In this document: positions 31,374-42,088 of the stretch, piece by piece | How the letters are laid out: each line of letters starts with the position of its first letter | How positions within the stretch are numbered: position 1 is the first letter of the stretch | The notes under the pieces: generated by a model | What the model saw: only the letters and a program-made list of their open reading frames with translations | Database searches by the model: none | What the model was told of the DNA's origin: nothing | Position numbers and translations under genes: made by a program | NCBI GenBank assembly: GCA_018398585.1 | Contig: JAGTTD010000007.1 | Coordinates: 9,637,320-9,701,319, forward strand | Origin: Simmondsia chinensis | Taxonomy: Eukaryota > Streptophyta > Magnoliopsida > Caryophyllales > Simmondsiaceae | DNA length: 64,000 bases | Direction of reading: 5' to 3'

Positions 31374-31775
31374 TGGTTCAAGATTACTCTTGGATCATAA
31401 CATAGGATAGGTGAAGAATTAGAGCAGAGATGAGAACAGAATTAGAGAATTAGGTGAAAAATAGAGAGAATAAGGGATGAGAAAAGAAGAATATCAATTT
31501 ATTATCATTCAATACCCCTTACAAGTGATGAAATCACCTATTTATACAATCAACCTCAAGTAAGAACAACAAGAAAATGTCTAACTATGCAATGCACCTA
31601 GATAATACAAGAACTACCTCCAATTAACTAATAACCGACTCCCTCTCTTTCACCTATTAATTAACGGCTAATGACTTATTAGGCTCTTCTAATGTCTTAA
31701 ACTACTTTTTTACAACCTTGATTACAATCTTCACTTATTAGTACTCAATTCCATGTGCCCCATCTTCTTAAATCA
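31374..31775 (-). repeat. 3' LTR of element F
   Basis: 402 bp; shares GATTACTCTTGGATCATAAC and AATAAGGGATGAGAAAAGAA with 38869-39280. Confidence 0.9.
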
Positions 31776-31783
31776 TGATAATA

Positions 31784-31797
31784 CTTCCCCCTTTAAA
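31784..31797 (-). other. Polypurine tract of element F
   Basis: Minus-strand CTTTAAAGGGGGAAG shortly before the LTR start; Gypsy-like. Confidence 0.75.
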
Positions 31798-32149
31798 GAT
31801 TCTTGTCCTCAAGAATCTTAGTAGAGAAGTTGTATTTTCGAAGAACTCTTGATGTAAATCTGTCTCAATGTGTTAAATGCCTACTGTTGCTAACATTGAA
31901 GCTTCGTCGTGTTGACTTAGAACTTTAGGATGCTTCCTGACTTGTATGTATGCTGCAATAACACAGATCCAAGTCTACTCCTGTAACTGCTCCAAACCCG
32001 ATTCTAATCACTTCACCAAACCCATTTCTAATCAACTTCAGCCCACCTACTGGAGTTGTGCTTTCATTTGTCAGCCACAAGATGTAGAAAAGCTTGTAAA
32101 TCTCCTCCCGTTTGAGAGGCTTCACAATGAAATGCTCATTGCTATTGAA

Positions 32150-34250
32150 CTTGACTTGAATGCTCTTGAAACCTTTCTAATTTTCACAAATTTGCAGACC
32201 ATTCTTCATCTTTCTCTTCATGTCTTCCCAACTTGCTGCAGCTATGACAGAAAAAACATTCTACAAGGTTTAGTTTTAGTCCTGGCCTCCATTTCATAGC
32301 AGTAGCTATTCTTCTTCCATTCCCATACTCAATCAAGGCCTCAATTACCCTCTTCTGCATCAATACTTGGTTTTGTTTACTCACTTTAGTTGCACATAAG
32401 AAACAAACAGCACCTTCAGACCCCTCACTATGAAACAGCCAAACAATTTCAGAATGCTTTCTTGTGCACCAAATCAGCATATACTCGGGAGCAATTGAAC
32501 CTTTGGTTCAAATTTTGTGAACTTTATCCAACCAAGACAAATTCTCAAGTGCCATAGCTAGTCTCTAATGGAATTTATTCATGTTTTGAGCTCCCATAGA
32601 GGCCCAACGATTTGAATTATTCAGCTTGCAGCACACGAAGTCCAATTCCTTCTCATAGTCTTCAATTCTTGTCTAAACTTGCTGTTTCTCCTTGCATTTC
32701 AGTGAACCATTCAGCCTTGCAGCAAGGTCTAAGAATTTCTTATCAATTTCCTCAACTCTTATGTAATCTCGGAACACATCAAGATCAATTTCAGATCTGA
32801 TCATGTTATCCTTGCTGTACAGCCCAATGGTAACATCATAATCTGCTCTTAATCTAATGCATAGCTTGCCAACAAGAACATTTCCTCCTCCCAAGTCACC
32901 CTCTGGCTGGTGGAGGAAAGACCATAAAAATTCAGGAGGTCTTACATGAGCCTGTATCCTTGGAAGATGCTCCTTATTCTTAGCTTGACTAACACAAACA
33001 ACTAACTCTTGTCCAAACTTCCTTGCTAATTCAATGATAGAACTCCTCAAAATCTACGTGACCGCATTAAAACTTGCAAAGATTTTCTCTTGGTTGTCTT
33101 TGTATCCAATCCTTTGGAACTCCCTCCCTTTAAACTTCACCTTGAAGATATTCTTGGACTGAATTCTCTCACTTCCTTGGCTCCACAAGTGAGATTGCTT
33201 AGCAAATTTGTCTAACAACACGTCTTCAACAGTAACACCCTATTGTTTCAATGAATTTGGTCGCACTGCAGTGTTGAGCTACTGAAATTCAACCAGAGCA
33301 AGTTTGTTCTGAATCTCAAAGCCTAGTGTGATGCTAACCTCTTGATTTACAGCTGCAACCCTTGGTTCCTAACTGAATTTAGCACTATCAAGTGAGTTTT
33401 GCCCCAATTTTCGCTCACTATTCTGCTGCAGTTGCTGAATACTTTACCAAGGAACATTTAGTCCTTTCTTTCCCGGATCAAAAGGTCTCAAGTAGGCTTG
33501 GTTTGTCCCTCTATTAACCGTTTGAATGTGGTCAACTTGAGCTCCCAAATCAACTAACTGAATTTGCAACTTAGAATGCTGAACAGATATGAACTTCACC
33601 GCTGGAGTATCCATCTGATTCGGTTCCATTCAAGAGGATGTTTTCTTCTTCACCTTATGATGTTGATCTTGCCTCCTTAAGGGCTCTATCACTTTTGTGA
33701 GCTAAGTTTCCACATCAATCTTTGATTTCACCAACGCAACAGTCAATTGCACCCAAGGACTTGCAACTGTGAAATCAACATTGGGACTTGCTGTTACATC
33801 ATCTTCTTGTAGTAATGAAGGATCAAGAACCTATTATACTGCTGCTATATCAGTCTCATCTTGTACTCTTAAATCAGGTTGCTACTGTACCCATTCTACT
33901 TGATCTATCGAGCGTAATGTTGCCTCATCCATCTGCTGTACTGCTGTAGCTTCTAGATTCAAGCTGAGTCCAACACAATCAGTCGCATTTAGCTCAACTT
34001 CTTGCTCAATTTCCTGCTGTGATTGTTGCTCAACTTCTTGCTCAATCTCTTGCTGTGATTGTTGCTCAACTTCTTGCTCAATCTCTTGCTGCATCACAGT
34101 CTCTCGCACCTTTGATTTGATTTTAGCAACATCCGATGGTTCCATACTTTGCACTTCATGCTGTAATGTTCCCATTTCAGGTTGTAATGCACTTATTTCA
34201 GCATGAATTGAAGTTGATCCTACTGAAATTGTCACTTCTAGACCTGAATT
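32150..34250 (-). pseudogene. Element F: unrecognised coding region, C-terminal part
   Basis: Several minus-strand ORFs follow one another with single stops or frame changes and look like one decayed reading frame. 33882-34235 is Gln/Glu-rich with a 12-residue tandem repeat. 33444-33629 has SKLQIQLVDLGAQVDHIQT and RPFDPGKKGL. Then come TVEDVLLDKFAKQSHLW, the 125-codon 32673-33050 (ELARKFGQELVVCVS, PPEFLWSFLHQPEGDL, GKLCIRLRADYDVTIGL, VFRDYIRVEEIDKKFLDLAA) and 32184-32480 (KRVIEALIEYGNGRRIATAM). I recognise no domain. Either a novel or highly diverged Gag-like protein or a captured host sequence is possible. Confidence 0.45.
33992..34092 (-). repeat. 36-bp coding tandem repeat in element F
   Basis: Nearly three copies of a 36-bp unit (starts 33992, 34028, 34064), encoding EIEQEVEQQSQQ on the minus strand. 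In frame, nearly identical, so it is a recent expansion or is conserved by slippage. Confidence 0.9.
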
Positions 34251-34285
34251 TACTCCAGCCCCTGTTGAAGTTGCGCTCGAGTCAT

Positions 34286-34298
34286 GAGGTGGCCAACG
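34286..34298 (+). repeat. Left terminal inverted repeat of the hAT element
   Basis: GAGGTGGCCAACG, perfect inverse of 37396-37408; (T)AG.GGTGGC is a frequent plant hAT terminus. Confidence 0.88.
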
Positions 34299-34464
34299 GG
34301 CCGGGCCGGCCCGGAAACCGCACTAGCCTGGCCCATGTTTGGCTCGGCCTGGCCCGGCCAGCACTGTAGCGGGCCGGGCCGGGCCGGGCCTCGGGCCTTT
34401 TTTTTTATTCAGCCGAGCCCGGCCCGTCCCGGTTCGTGAGGCGGGCCTGGCCTAACCCGGGCCC

Positions 34465-34548
34465 AGAGCCCAACGGCTCTAAAAAGAGCCGTTGGGCTCT
34501 TGTACCTTGGCCGTTCAACGGCTCTTTTGTAAAACGCCGTTGAACGGC
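34465..34548 (+). other. Two perfect hairpins in the hAT leader
   Basis: First: a 16-bp stem AGAGCCCAACGGCTCT (34465-34480) with AAAA loop and perfect complement at 34485-34500. Second: a 13-bp stem GCCGTTCAACGGC (34510-34522) pairs with 34536-34548. Both lie between the TIR and the TATA box and share an AACGGCT core. They could be clustered subterminal transposase sites or palindromes able to extrude as cruciforms. Confidence 0.85.
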
Positions 34549-34590
34549 TATTTTATTAAAAAAAAATAAAAAAATTATATATTTTTTCCC

Positions 34591-34598
34591 TATAAATA
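34591..34598 (+). promoter_or_regulatory. TATA box of the hAT transposase gene
   Basis: CCCTATAAATACTT in an AT-rich context, about 270 bp before the first transposase ATG (34866), followed by a CT-rich leader. Confidence 0.65.
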
Positions 34599-34865
34599 CT
34601 TAAACCTTCCCAACTCATTTTCTCACCAATTCTTCAATCCTCTCTTCTCTCTCTATCATTCATCATTTCCCATCTTCTCTAACTTTGCTAATTGCAAAAA
34701 TCGTGCTCTAAAGTTCGAAGTTCGTAAAGTATTTGGCTGAAGTTCGAATTTCATTGTTCTCTCGTTTCGGTAATTTTAGTATCGCAATTTTATTTGATTC
34801 GCATTTTTGGTTATTTAATTTGCATTACTACTTGCATTTTATAAATACTAATCACTTATACTAAT

Positions 34866-37084
34866 ATGGCACACAACTCTTTATCATCCTCTGGAGCCGG
34901 TTATGCTAGTTCTAGCTCTTATCGGCCACACAGAATCCCTGAAAAGAATAAAATTGTCTTACTTAATACTAAAGAATGAGCTTTTATACAACCAGACCCA
35001 ACACCCCCATACACTGATGATAGCATAGATTATGATTTTTTACAACAACAAGATTATCATAAGTCAGGTGGTGGTGGGGTTGGAGACTCACAAACTGATG
35101 AGGAACCTACCCCCACCACCGAAGCCCAGCCTGAAACTAGTACGTCTCGTAGTAGGCGTACAACGAGTGGGGTATGGAAGCACTTTACCCTTAATAAGAC
35201 AACTAATAAAGCAACTTGTAAATTATGTGACCCACCTAAGGATTTTAGCCATCAACCTGGTAGTGGGACGGGCACATTAAACAGACATATACTTAGGTGC
35301 CACCCCTAGCAATTCCCAGAAAAGAGCCAACAACGTCTACTACAGCAAGTGACCGGTGCACTTCCTAATTTTAGGTTCTCTCAGGAAAGCAACCGAAAGG
35401 GGCTAGCTAAATATATAATTATGAGTGAAAGGCCTTTTAATACCGGCGAAGACCCAAATTTCATCAGCTACCTCCAACGAAATGTGAATCCTGCCATTGT
35501 GAGGATTCCTCGGAACACCGTAAAGCGGGACGCTTTTACGTTGTACCACAGGATGAAAACTGGGGTCTTCACACATTTTGCGACAAACACGAGCATGTTC
35601 TCGTTGACATCGGATGTATGGATGTCGAAACCCGGCCAACCTTATATGTGCATAACGGCACACTGGACCGATGAATCCTTCATCATGCAAAAGCGGATAA
35701 TTCATTTTGGACTTTTAGATTGCCCCCACAATGCCGAGGTAATTACGGGTGTGATTATGTCGGCAGTCCGCCACTGGGGCATAGAGCATCGTATCTTCAG
35801 TATTACGTTCGACAATGCTACCAATAACACTGCAGCAGTTACACATTTAATTAGGCAAATGAGACCCATGTTAGGTGGGAAGTGTTTCCATATTCGTTGT
35901 ATTTGTCACATTTTGCATTTAATAGTAACGGATGGTTTAGATCATATAAAAGCATCCCTTATCACCTTAAAATCGGTAATAATATCTCTAAAATCATCCA
36001 GCACTAGAAAAGAAAATTTAGAAATTTATATAGGTTGCATAACATAGAATATAAACAATTCAAATTAGACTCCCAAACTAGGTGGTCGTCTACGGTAGAA
36101 ATGTTAGAGCGCTTTCTACCATACAAAGACGTTCTAATGAAATACACCCAGGAAAATCGTGCAGAATGGAGCGATTACAACCTAGTCGGTATAAATTGGA
36201 AGACAATAAATCAAATTTGTAACTTTTTTAGAATGTTTAAAGAGGCAACAACATTTTTTTCGGGTTGCTACTATCCCACCATGCCTCCAGCAATATCAAG
36301 ATTGCTTGATATTGTCAATTGGAGGATAGGTAATGAATCCAACCCCGTTTTGTTCGCATCGATTCAGGCAATGAAAGAAAAGTTTGCCAAATATTATTTT
36401 GAACTACCTCTTACATACTGCTTTGCAACTATTTTAGACCCTCGTTGTAAACGCTCGGGTTTCAACTTGTTTTGCCAATATTTTTTCATGTATTTGATTC
36501 CTACTCTTAATATCGACACTTTCATTGCCGATGTCGATAACAACTTGCATAGTTTATTTTCTCAATATTCTCGTCAATTAGGGTCCAATAATCCTAGTAC
36601 TGCTGCAGTAGGATCTTCCACATCTAGTAGAAGTAGTTCACACACGTCATATTCGTGGAAGCTGTTGGAGCAATTTACGCCCACAATAGCCCCCACATCA
36701 TGTGACGAGTTAGATTATTATTTGCGGACACCGATGGTCCATATTTTTGGGCCGTTGGCCAACCCGAATTTTGACCTGTTACAATGGTGGAACACAAACC
36801 AAACCCAGAATCCCGTGCTTTCCACCATGGCACGTGATATACTAAGTTATCCGGTGTCTTCAGTAGCATCGGAGTGTGCTTTCAGTCTTGGTGGCAGGTT
36901 GCTTGGAACGAAGAGGGCGAAGCTATCGCCGTCAAGCTTGGAGATGTCCGTGTGCTTGAAGGATTGGCTGCTAGCAGAGGCAAGAGAACAACAGAGAATG
37001 AAGCTGAATTCATCGAGCGATGAAGAAGACGACCGTTCAACCGATACCTCAAATGATGGCCTAGATAACCCCCAAGGCGAATGA
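34866..37084 (+). pseudogene. hAT transposase, BED zinc-finger type, three lesions
   Basis: The reading starts at ATG 34866 (MAHNSLSSSGAGYASS). The BED finger is TSGVWKHFTLNKTTNKATCK, LCD, ending NRHILRCHP (C..C...H....H). RNase H-like core: SLTSDVWMSKPGQPYMCITA (catalytic D of the TSD.W motif), FSITFDNATNNTAAV (second D) and CFHIRCICHILHLIVTDGL (C..C...H). Then QTRWSSTVEMLERFLPYK and the C-terminal dimerisation domain DLLQWWNTN, YPVSSVASECAFSLGGRL, SPSSLEMSVCLKDWL. Lesions: in-frame stops at about 34,978 and 35,308 and one frameshift at about 36,030. Close to full length (about 730 codons), so it died recently. Confidence 0.93.
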
Positions 37085-37395
37085 TATCAACACTTTTGTA
37101 TGTCAATTATTTACTTTTAAATATTGACGTCAAAAGACGACCGGACCCCCCATATGTCAAACTTTGTATTTGTACTTATATTTGTTACGTTATTTATGTA
37201 CCATTATTTTTTTGATAAGATATTTACCATTACTTATTGTGTATTTTATTTTATTACATATATTTAATGTATATTTAGCATTATTAGTGCTTAAAAAAAT
37301 GTATTTGTATCTCATATTATTTATCAATGAATTACAATAATTTTAGTACAAAACGACTTTGTATTATTAATTTTTTTTTTCCTTTAAAAAGCCGG

Positions 37396-37408
37396 CGTTG
37401 GCCACCTC
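37396..37408 (-). repeat. Right terminal inverted repeat of the hAT element
   Basis: CGTTGGCCACCTC, perfect inverse of the left TIR. Confidence 0.88.
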
Positions 37409-37411
37409 TAG

Positions 37412-38118
37412 CTAATATACCTTGCCTGTTACATTGATCTTGTACTTCATTAACTCCCAAAGAAATACTAAGCTCCTCCTTTCTTGGGTCAAGAGGCCTT
37501 AGTTGTGCATGATTTGTTATTTGGTTAACCACATTTGTGCTCAACACTTGTGATTTAAAATCAAACACACTTGTTTGCAATTTCAACTGCTGAATGGAAT
37601 TCCAATCCTCCTCAAGCATACTATTCGGCTGCAGATCAACCTCTGCTGCCTTATTTACTTCAGCCTCTGTTACATCATTTACTTGTAGCAATGAAAGATC
37701 AAACACAAGTTGTTTAGCTGCAACATGAACCTTTGCTGCTTCCTCAACCTCATCTTGACATTTTAGATCATGTTGCTGCTCCAATTCCTCATAAGCATCA
37801 GAATGTTACTTGCATTTCCAAGGTTTGCTGCTACACCAATTCCACTTGAACATCAGATTGTGTTACTGCAATATCAACTTGGTTCATTGCTGCCATATTT
37901 GAAGCAACATTCGATTCCATAACATTCTGTATTGGATTAGAAACGCTACTCTTAAATCCATGGTCATATGTTTCTACAGCTTCAATAGGTTACTGCATTT
38001 CTTGCATTATGATCAACATCTTTTGAAGAGATTGTAACACCTTCTATAAATGTTGCTCCATGGCCTAATTCCCTTGAATTATATTAGCGTTTAACTCTTC
38101 ATCGGCAGAAAAATCCAT
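37412..38118 (-). pseudogene. Element F: unrecognised coding region, N-terminal part
   Basis: The probable start is an ATG at 38118 (minus), MDFSADEELNANIIQGN, about 730 bp after the primer site. A methionine/glutamine-rich stretch (KVLQSLQKMLIMIQEMQ) follows, then an ORF at 37332-37784 with EVEEAAKVHVAAKQLV, QLKLQTSVFDFKSQVL and AQLRPLDPRKEELS. The last block resembles RPFDPGKKGL and its surroundings on the other side of the hAT (33444-33629), so the protein contains a diverged internal repeat. No known domain recognised. Confidence 0.45.
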
Positions 38119-38848
38119 TCTATCACAACTCTATGCAAGCACTATAGCTCAATCTGATGGAAGAACCTAAGTGCAAGGCTCAGCTTGTATGTGCTGCAGC
38201 TAAATCAAGTTCAACATCAGCAGAACGGTTGCAATTTCAGTATAAAGATAGCTCACCACTCAGATCACAGTTTGTAACGACAACAGCCAAGAACTCAGCA
38301 ATCAACTCAATCTAATGCTAAATTCTAAGCTCAGAACCTAACTTGAGTGCAAATCCAGCGACTAAGATGCACGTTTCAGCTAACAATTCATAAGAACAGC
38401 AGCTCTAGCCCGGAAATCTAGTCACTGAAGCTGATTGAATGTAAATTCAGCGAGTTCTCTATGAAATCAGCTGAAGTCTAGTGCAATTCTAGTTGATTGA
38501 TGACTGAACATCACAAATCACAAGAATTTAGCAACAGAACTCACTTACAGCAACTTATGAACTAGAAATTTGATCAAACGTAACCCGAACAATCAGAACC
38601 TGATACCGTTGCAGCAATGTCTGAATAATATGGACAACAAACACAAAAACTTGATCCAATGCAAGTTTGACAGCAGAACCTAGGTCAAACTAGCTTGAAC
38701 TGAAAATTCAGAACCTACTGAAATCTGAACTGGAAATCATAACCTAGATACGTGCAGCATGAAACTGAAACAATTCAAGCACAATTTCTTGATCAATGCA
38801 ACCTAATCAAGACTTGATATCAATTAACTTGATTTAGAATCAAATCAA
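38119..38848 (-). other. Element F: 5' untranslated leader
   Basis: About 730 bp between primer site and first plausible ATG. Stops in all frames; CTGAA/TTCAG-rich, no ORF seen. Confidence 0.55.
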
Positions 38849-38861
38849 GGCTCTGATACCA
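38849..38861 (-). other. Primer binding site of element F
   Basis: Minus-strand TGGTATCAGAGCC, exact initiator-Met complement, seven bases inside the 5' LTR. Confidence 0.93.
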
Positions 38862-38868
38862 ATTTTTA

Positions 38869-39280
38869 TGATTCAAGATTACTCTTGGATCATAACATAA
38901 GATGGGTGAAGAATTATAGTAGATATGAGAAGAGAATTAAATAATTAGGAGAGAAATAGAGAAAATAAGGGATGAGAAAAGAAGAATATCAATTCATTAT
39001 TAGTCAATGCCTCTTACAAGCGATGAACTCGCCTATTTATACAATCAAGGTCAAGTAAGAATAACAAGAAAATATCTAACTATGCAATGCACGTATACAA
39101 TACAAGAACTACCTCCAATTAACTAATAACCGACTCCCTCTCTTTCACCTATTAATTAACGGCTAATAACTTATTAGGCTATTCTAATGGCTTAAACTAC
39201 TTATTTACAACCTTTTAGAACCTTGATTACAATCTTCACTTATTAGTACTCAATTCCATGCGCCCCATCTTCTCAAATCA
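38869..39280 (-). repeat. 5' LTR of element F
   Basis: 412 bp, pairs with 31374-31775. Confidence 0.9.
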
Positions 39281-39289
39281 TGACGTGGG

Positions 39290-40330
39290 GGGAGTTGTTA
39301 GACGCAATATGAGAAATAGGAATAAGGGACCCATTACCAACTTGAACAGAATCAAACCCACTATAAGAGCGTAAAGTAGACAAAGTACCTAGAAAGTTGA
39401 ATATGGGAAGATGCCTTAGTATCTAGAAACCAAAAAGCAGTGTTGTAAGAGTCAGTGCCCAAAGTAGTAAAAGCCTGAGTGGAGGGAGCCGAATGAGGCA
39501 AAATTGGACAATCTCGAGCATAGTGACCATATTTAGAACATGAATAATATTAGACATTAGGATAACCATTAGTAGATATCACAGGAGAATTTGTACCAAA
39601 ACTGGGGCTGGGTCCTTAAAGACCAGGGCACCACTGTTGGGGTCAAAAGGGCCACAAAAACCGTGATAACCACATTTGCTACCTAAATCCCCACCACCAT
39701 GGCCCTAACCTTGGGCATTCCAACCAAAATTATTCTAGTTTAGAGCGTTCTAGCCCCTATTATTGTTTCGACCACCACTACTGCTACCTTGGCTGTTGTT
39801 GTTCCCACCACGACACCCTTGGGTCTGTTCGGCTGCAAAGGCAGCGGCAGAGGCGGGATTAGGTGGTTGGACAACCACAGCCTTAGACTTGATGCGAGGT
39901 AAACGATCTTTTTTGGTGTATAGACAATTATAAAAGTAAGCATGACAAGGAAACTTTTTCATGTTAGTTAATGTGGTGGCAACCGCATTATATTCATCAG
40001 GAAAACTATATATGATTTGAAGAATATGGTTCGTTTCGGCAATAGTGCAATTGACATCATTAAGTTGGTCAGGCAATGTTTTCATACATTCCAGGTAGAC
40101 AGAAATCGAAAGATCATCATTTTCCATAGCATGAAATTTACCTTTCAATTGGACGCGTCTAACTGAGTTGCTTAAGCTCATTCCAGACATATTGAGCAGT
40201 CAATTCTTTACCTAGATTCATCACCATACAAACAATATCTTGGGAACAGCAAGAATACATCCAAGTAACAATGAGGGAATCCGTTTATCGCCATTGATCA
40301 TAACTAGGGCCGCCATGATCCCGGGCATGA
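39290..40330 (-). pseudogene. Element E: Gag, zinc knuckle and protease start
   Basis: The ORF at 39750-40190 (minus) has LKGKFHAMENDDLSISVYLE, QLNDVNCTIAETNHILQI and PDEYNAVATTLTNMKKFP, the UBN2-type Copia Gag (L.....GD.S...Y....K...D.L......I...... ..L..LP.EY). A Gly/Asn/Ser-rich tail GGNNNSQGSSSGGRNNNRG follows, then a decayed knuckle CSKYGHYARDC near 39,530, and FWFLDTKASSHI (family W..DTGAS.H) near 39,430 for the protease, with DTGA changed to DTKA. Broken at 39,281 by element F. Confidence 0.85.
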
Positions 40331-41390
40331 AGTATCAATAGTGACCAATAACACCATGATCTTTGTGGGTGTTGATAAAGAGTTTGCTCCACAATTGATA
40401 ATTTTTATAATTGAGAATGGTAACCAAGCCTTTGATATTTCAAGAGGCAAGGGGATTACGTGTGAGAAATGTTATTGAGGGGACAAATAGTTCGTGTCCA
40501 TTAAGGCAAAAAACACTAAGACCTAGGGGCAGGATAATTGGCGGCAAAACCAAGAGAAGAACGAGAGTGGAAGATGGCAGCCCTAGAGGAAGGAAATAAA
40601 TATTTATTTTAGGACTTTGATACCATATAAATTAAATATCCCACACACCTCAAAATGAGCGGTGGTTAAGTAGTATATATATTGACATACACATTATCAC
40701 AAGAGATCACAAGGAATCAAGAAATATATACGTACATCATATAACATAAAATATTGTATTCCTAATTATAATATTTCCTAATAAAAATACCTTCCAATCA
40801 AGATACAATGTATTAATTATGGGTTCAAAATTCAACAATAATTAATTGATGAAACAAAAAACAGAAAAAAATTATGTGTAATTAATATGCTCTATCACAT
40901 GAGAGAAAAAACCCATATAGTGTATATATATATATATACATATTTTTTTTTTTTTTTCCCTCCTATCAGAAAAGCCCCTGTAATGTTGCTCTTACTAAAT
41001 CATATCTTTTGACACTCATTATTGGGGTGATTACTATATCATTTCTTGCTTTAGTTGGTGATGATTACATTAAGAAACAATATAAAAATGCATCATTATC
41101 AAAGTCCATTATTAATTAAATACTTAACATTCAATCATTGAGCATTGACTATTTGTTAAAATCCCGGCTCAAGCAATCTCTTCACTCGTTTATTACCATG
41201 TAAAATAAAACCACCTAAAACAATTGAAATGTCGATCATTTCAGGTTGTATTGACGTATAACCCACGGTTCCCGCATTATACTAGGTAATATGGCAATTA
41301 AATAAAATTTAATATATTTCTGTATTATTTGACTGTATTTATAGCATAAAAGTTGTTGACTCATAAAAAGTTTATGAGTTTTTTATTTCA
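40331..41390. other. Element E 5' end and AT-rich flank, no gene seen
   Basis: The primer-site-like TATGGTATCAAA (minus) sits at about 40,616-40,627, so 40,636 onward should be the 5' LTR of E. No partner LTR is found and its outer edge is unknown. The rest is AT-rich with no ORF. Confidence 0.5.
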
Positions 41391-41708
41391 AAGGTTCTTC
41401 TATTTTTCTTTTTGTATCCATTTAGTACTTATACTTTTAACTATGTCAATTTAATTCTTGTACAATTAAAATTGTATTAATTTAGTCCTATGGTGAAAAT
41501 TCTAGTTAAGTCTAACAATGTAATTTTAAACAGTCATGAAAATATAAATACATCTATTGACTCAATTTAGACTCACCCATCGCCTGAACATTAAATATTT
41601 TGTTACCAAAAATAATATCAATTTTACACGAAGACTACAAGGACTAAATTGAAATAATTAAAAGTGCAAAGACTAAATTGACTTACAGGGTAAATACAGG
41701 GACTTTTC
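41391..41708. mobile_element. Small TIR element, family 2
   Basis: About 320 bp with roughly 70-bp imperfect inverted arms: left TTTAGTACTTATACTTTTAA then TTTAATTCTTGTAC; right, read inversely, TTTAGTCTTTGCACTTTTAA then TTTAGTCCTTGTAG. The (A/C)ATTTAGTCC(T)TG motif is common in plant TIR elements. No coding capacity; TSD not identified. Confidence 0.65.
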
Positions 41709-42083
41709 GCATAAATAACCCTGATTACATTCATATCTATAACAACTGCTTTTAAAAAGTTGAAATAATTTATATTGATAGAGTTTGCAGTTTTGACTTC
41801 TATTTAATGGTGTTACCGCACTAATGATAGCATAAAGCATAATATATAGCAAAAAAAGATATAAGTCAATATTCTGGAAATCGAATTGAAGAATTTCATA
41901 TAAAATATGAAAACTTAATTTAGATACAAGTATGACTATTTTCAACTTATCATTTTTTATGCTAGAAAATATGAATACATGTTATAAATGTATATTATAC
42001 AGCTACCCTAACAAAAAAAAAAAAAAATCAAATATTTTAACATATTATTGACAAATAATACACAAATGTCCTTTTTAACAGAA
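41709..42083. other. AT-rich spacer
   Basis: No gene or repeat pairing recognised. Confidence 0.5.
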
Positions 42084-42088
42084 AAATA
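42084..42088. repeat. Target-site duplication AAATA (left) of element G
   Basis: Repeated exactly at 47847-47851. Confidence 0.88.

Larger units (their letters stand above)
34286..37408 (+). mobile_element. hAT-superfamily DNA transposon nested in element F
   Basis: 3.1 kb bounded by perfect 13-bp inverted repeats GAGGTGGCCAACG (34286-34298) and its complement (37396-37408). Subterminal sequence is full of GGCC/GGGCC motifs, as in plant hAT elements. It carries a TATA box and a nearly complete BED-finger transposase on the plus strand, opposite to its host. No convincing 8-bp TSD is seen (left CGAGTCAT, right TAGCTAAT), so ends or flanks have changed. The host coding region continues on both sides. 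Confidence 0.92.
31374..39280 (-). mobile_element. LTR element F with an unrecognised ORF, nested in Copia E
   Basis: Two LTRs of 402 and 412 bp (TGGTTCAAGATT..AATCA; TGATTCAAGATT..AATCA) enclose 7.1 kb, of which 3.1 kb is a nested hAT. The primer site TGGTATCAGAGCC (38849-38861, minus) and the purine tract AAAGGGGGAAG (31784-31797, minus) are in place. The GAGGACAAGAATCTTTAAAG context of the latter is typical of Ty3/Gypsy 3' ends. Between them lies a long decayed minus-strand coding region without any Gag zinc knuckle, protease, RT, RNase H or integrase motif I could find. It interrupts the Copia E protease/pre-integrase. TSD not clear. Confidence 0.82.
28560..40635 (-). mobile_element. Old Ty1/Copia element (E), host of a nested LTR element and hAT
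   Basis: Minus-strand Copia coding pieces occur on both sides of the 31.4-39.3 kb insertion: Gag and protease at 39.3-40.3 kb, and pre-integrase, integrase, RT and RNase H at 28.6-31.3 kb. A primer-site-like TATGGTATCAAA lies at about 40,616-40,627. No matching LTR pair or TSD was found. The frames are full of stops, so it is the oldest layer of this nest. Confidence 0.82.

Noticed and set aside
32673..33050. Independent host gene inside element F
   Set aside because: It is colinear with neighbouring decayed frames between the PBS and PPT of F, so it belongs to the element's own coding region, whatever its origin.
34278..34285. 8-bp TSD of the hAT element
   Set aside because: CGAGTCAT and TAGCTAAT do not match beyond chance; not claimed.
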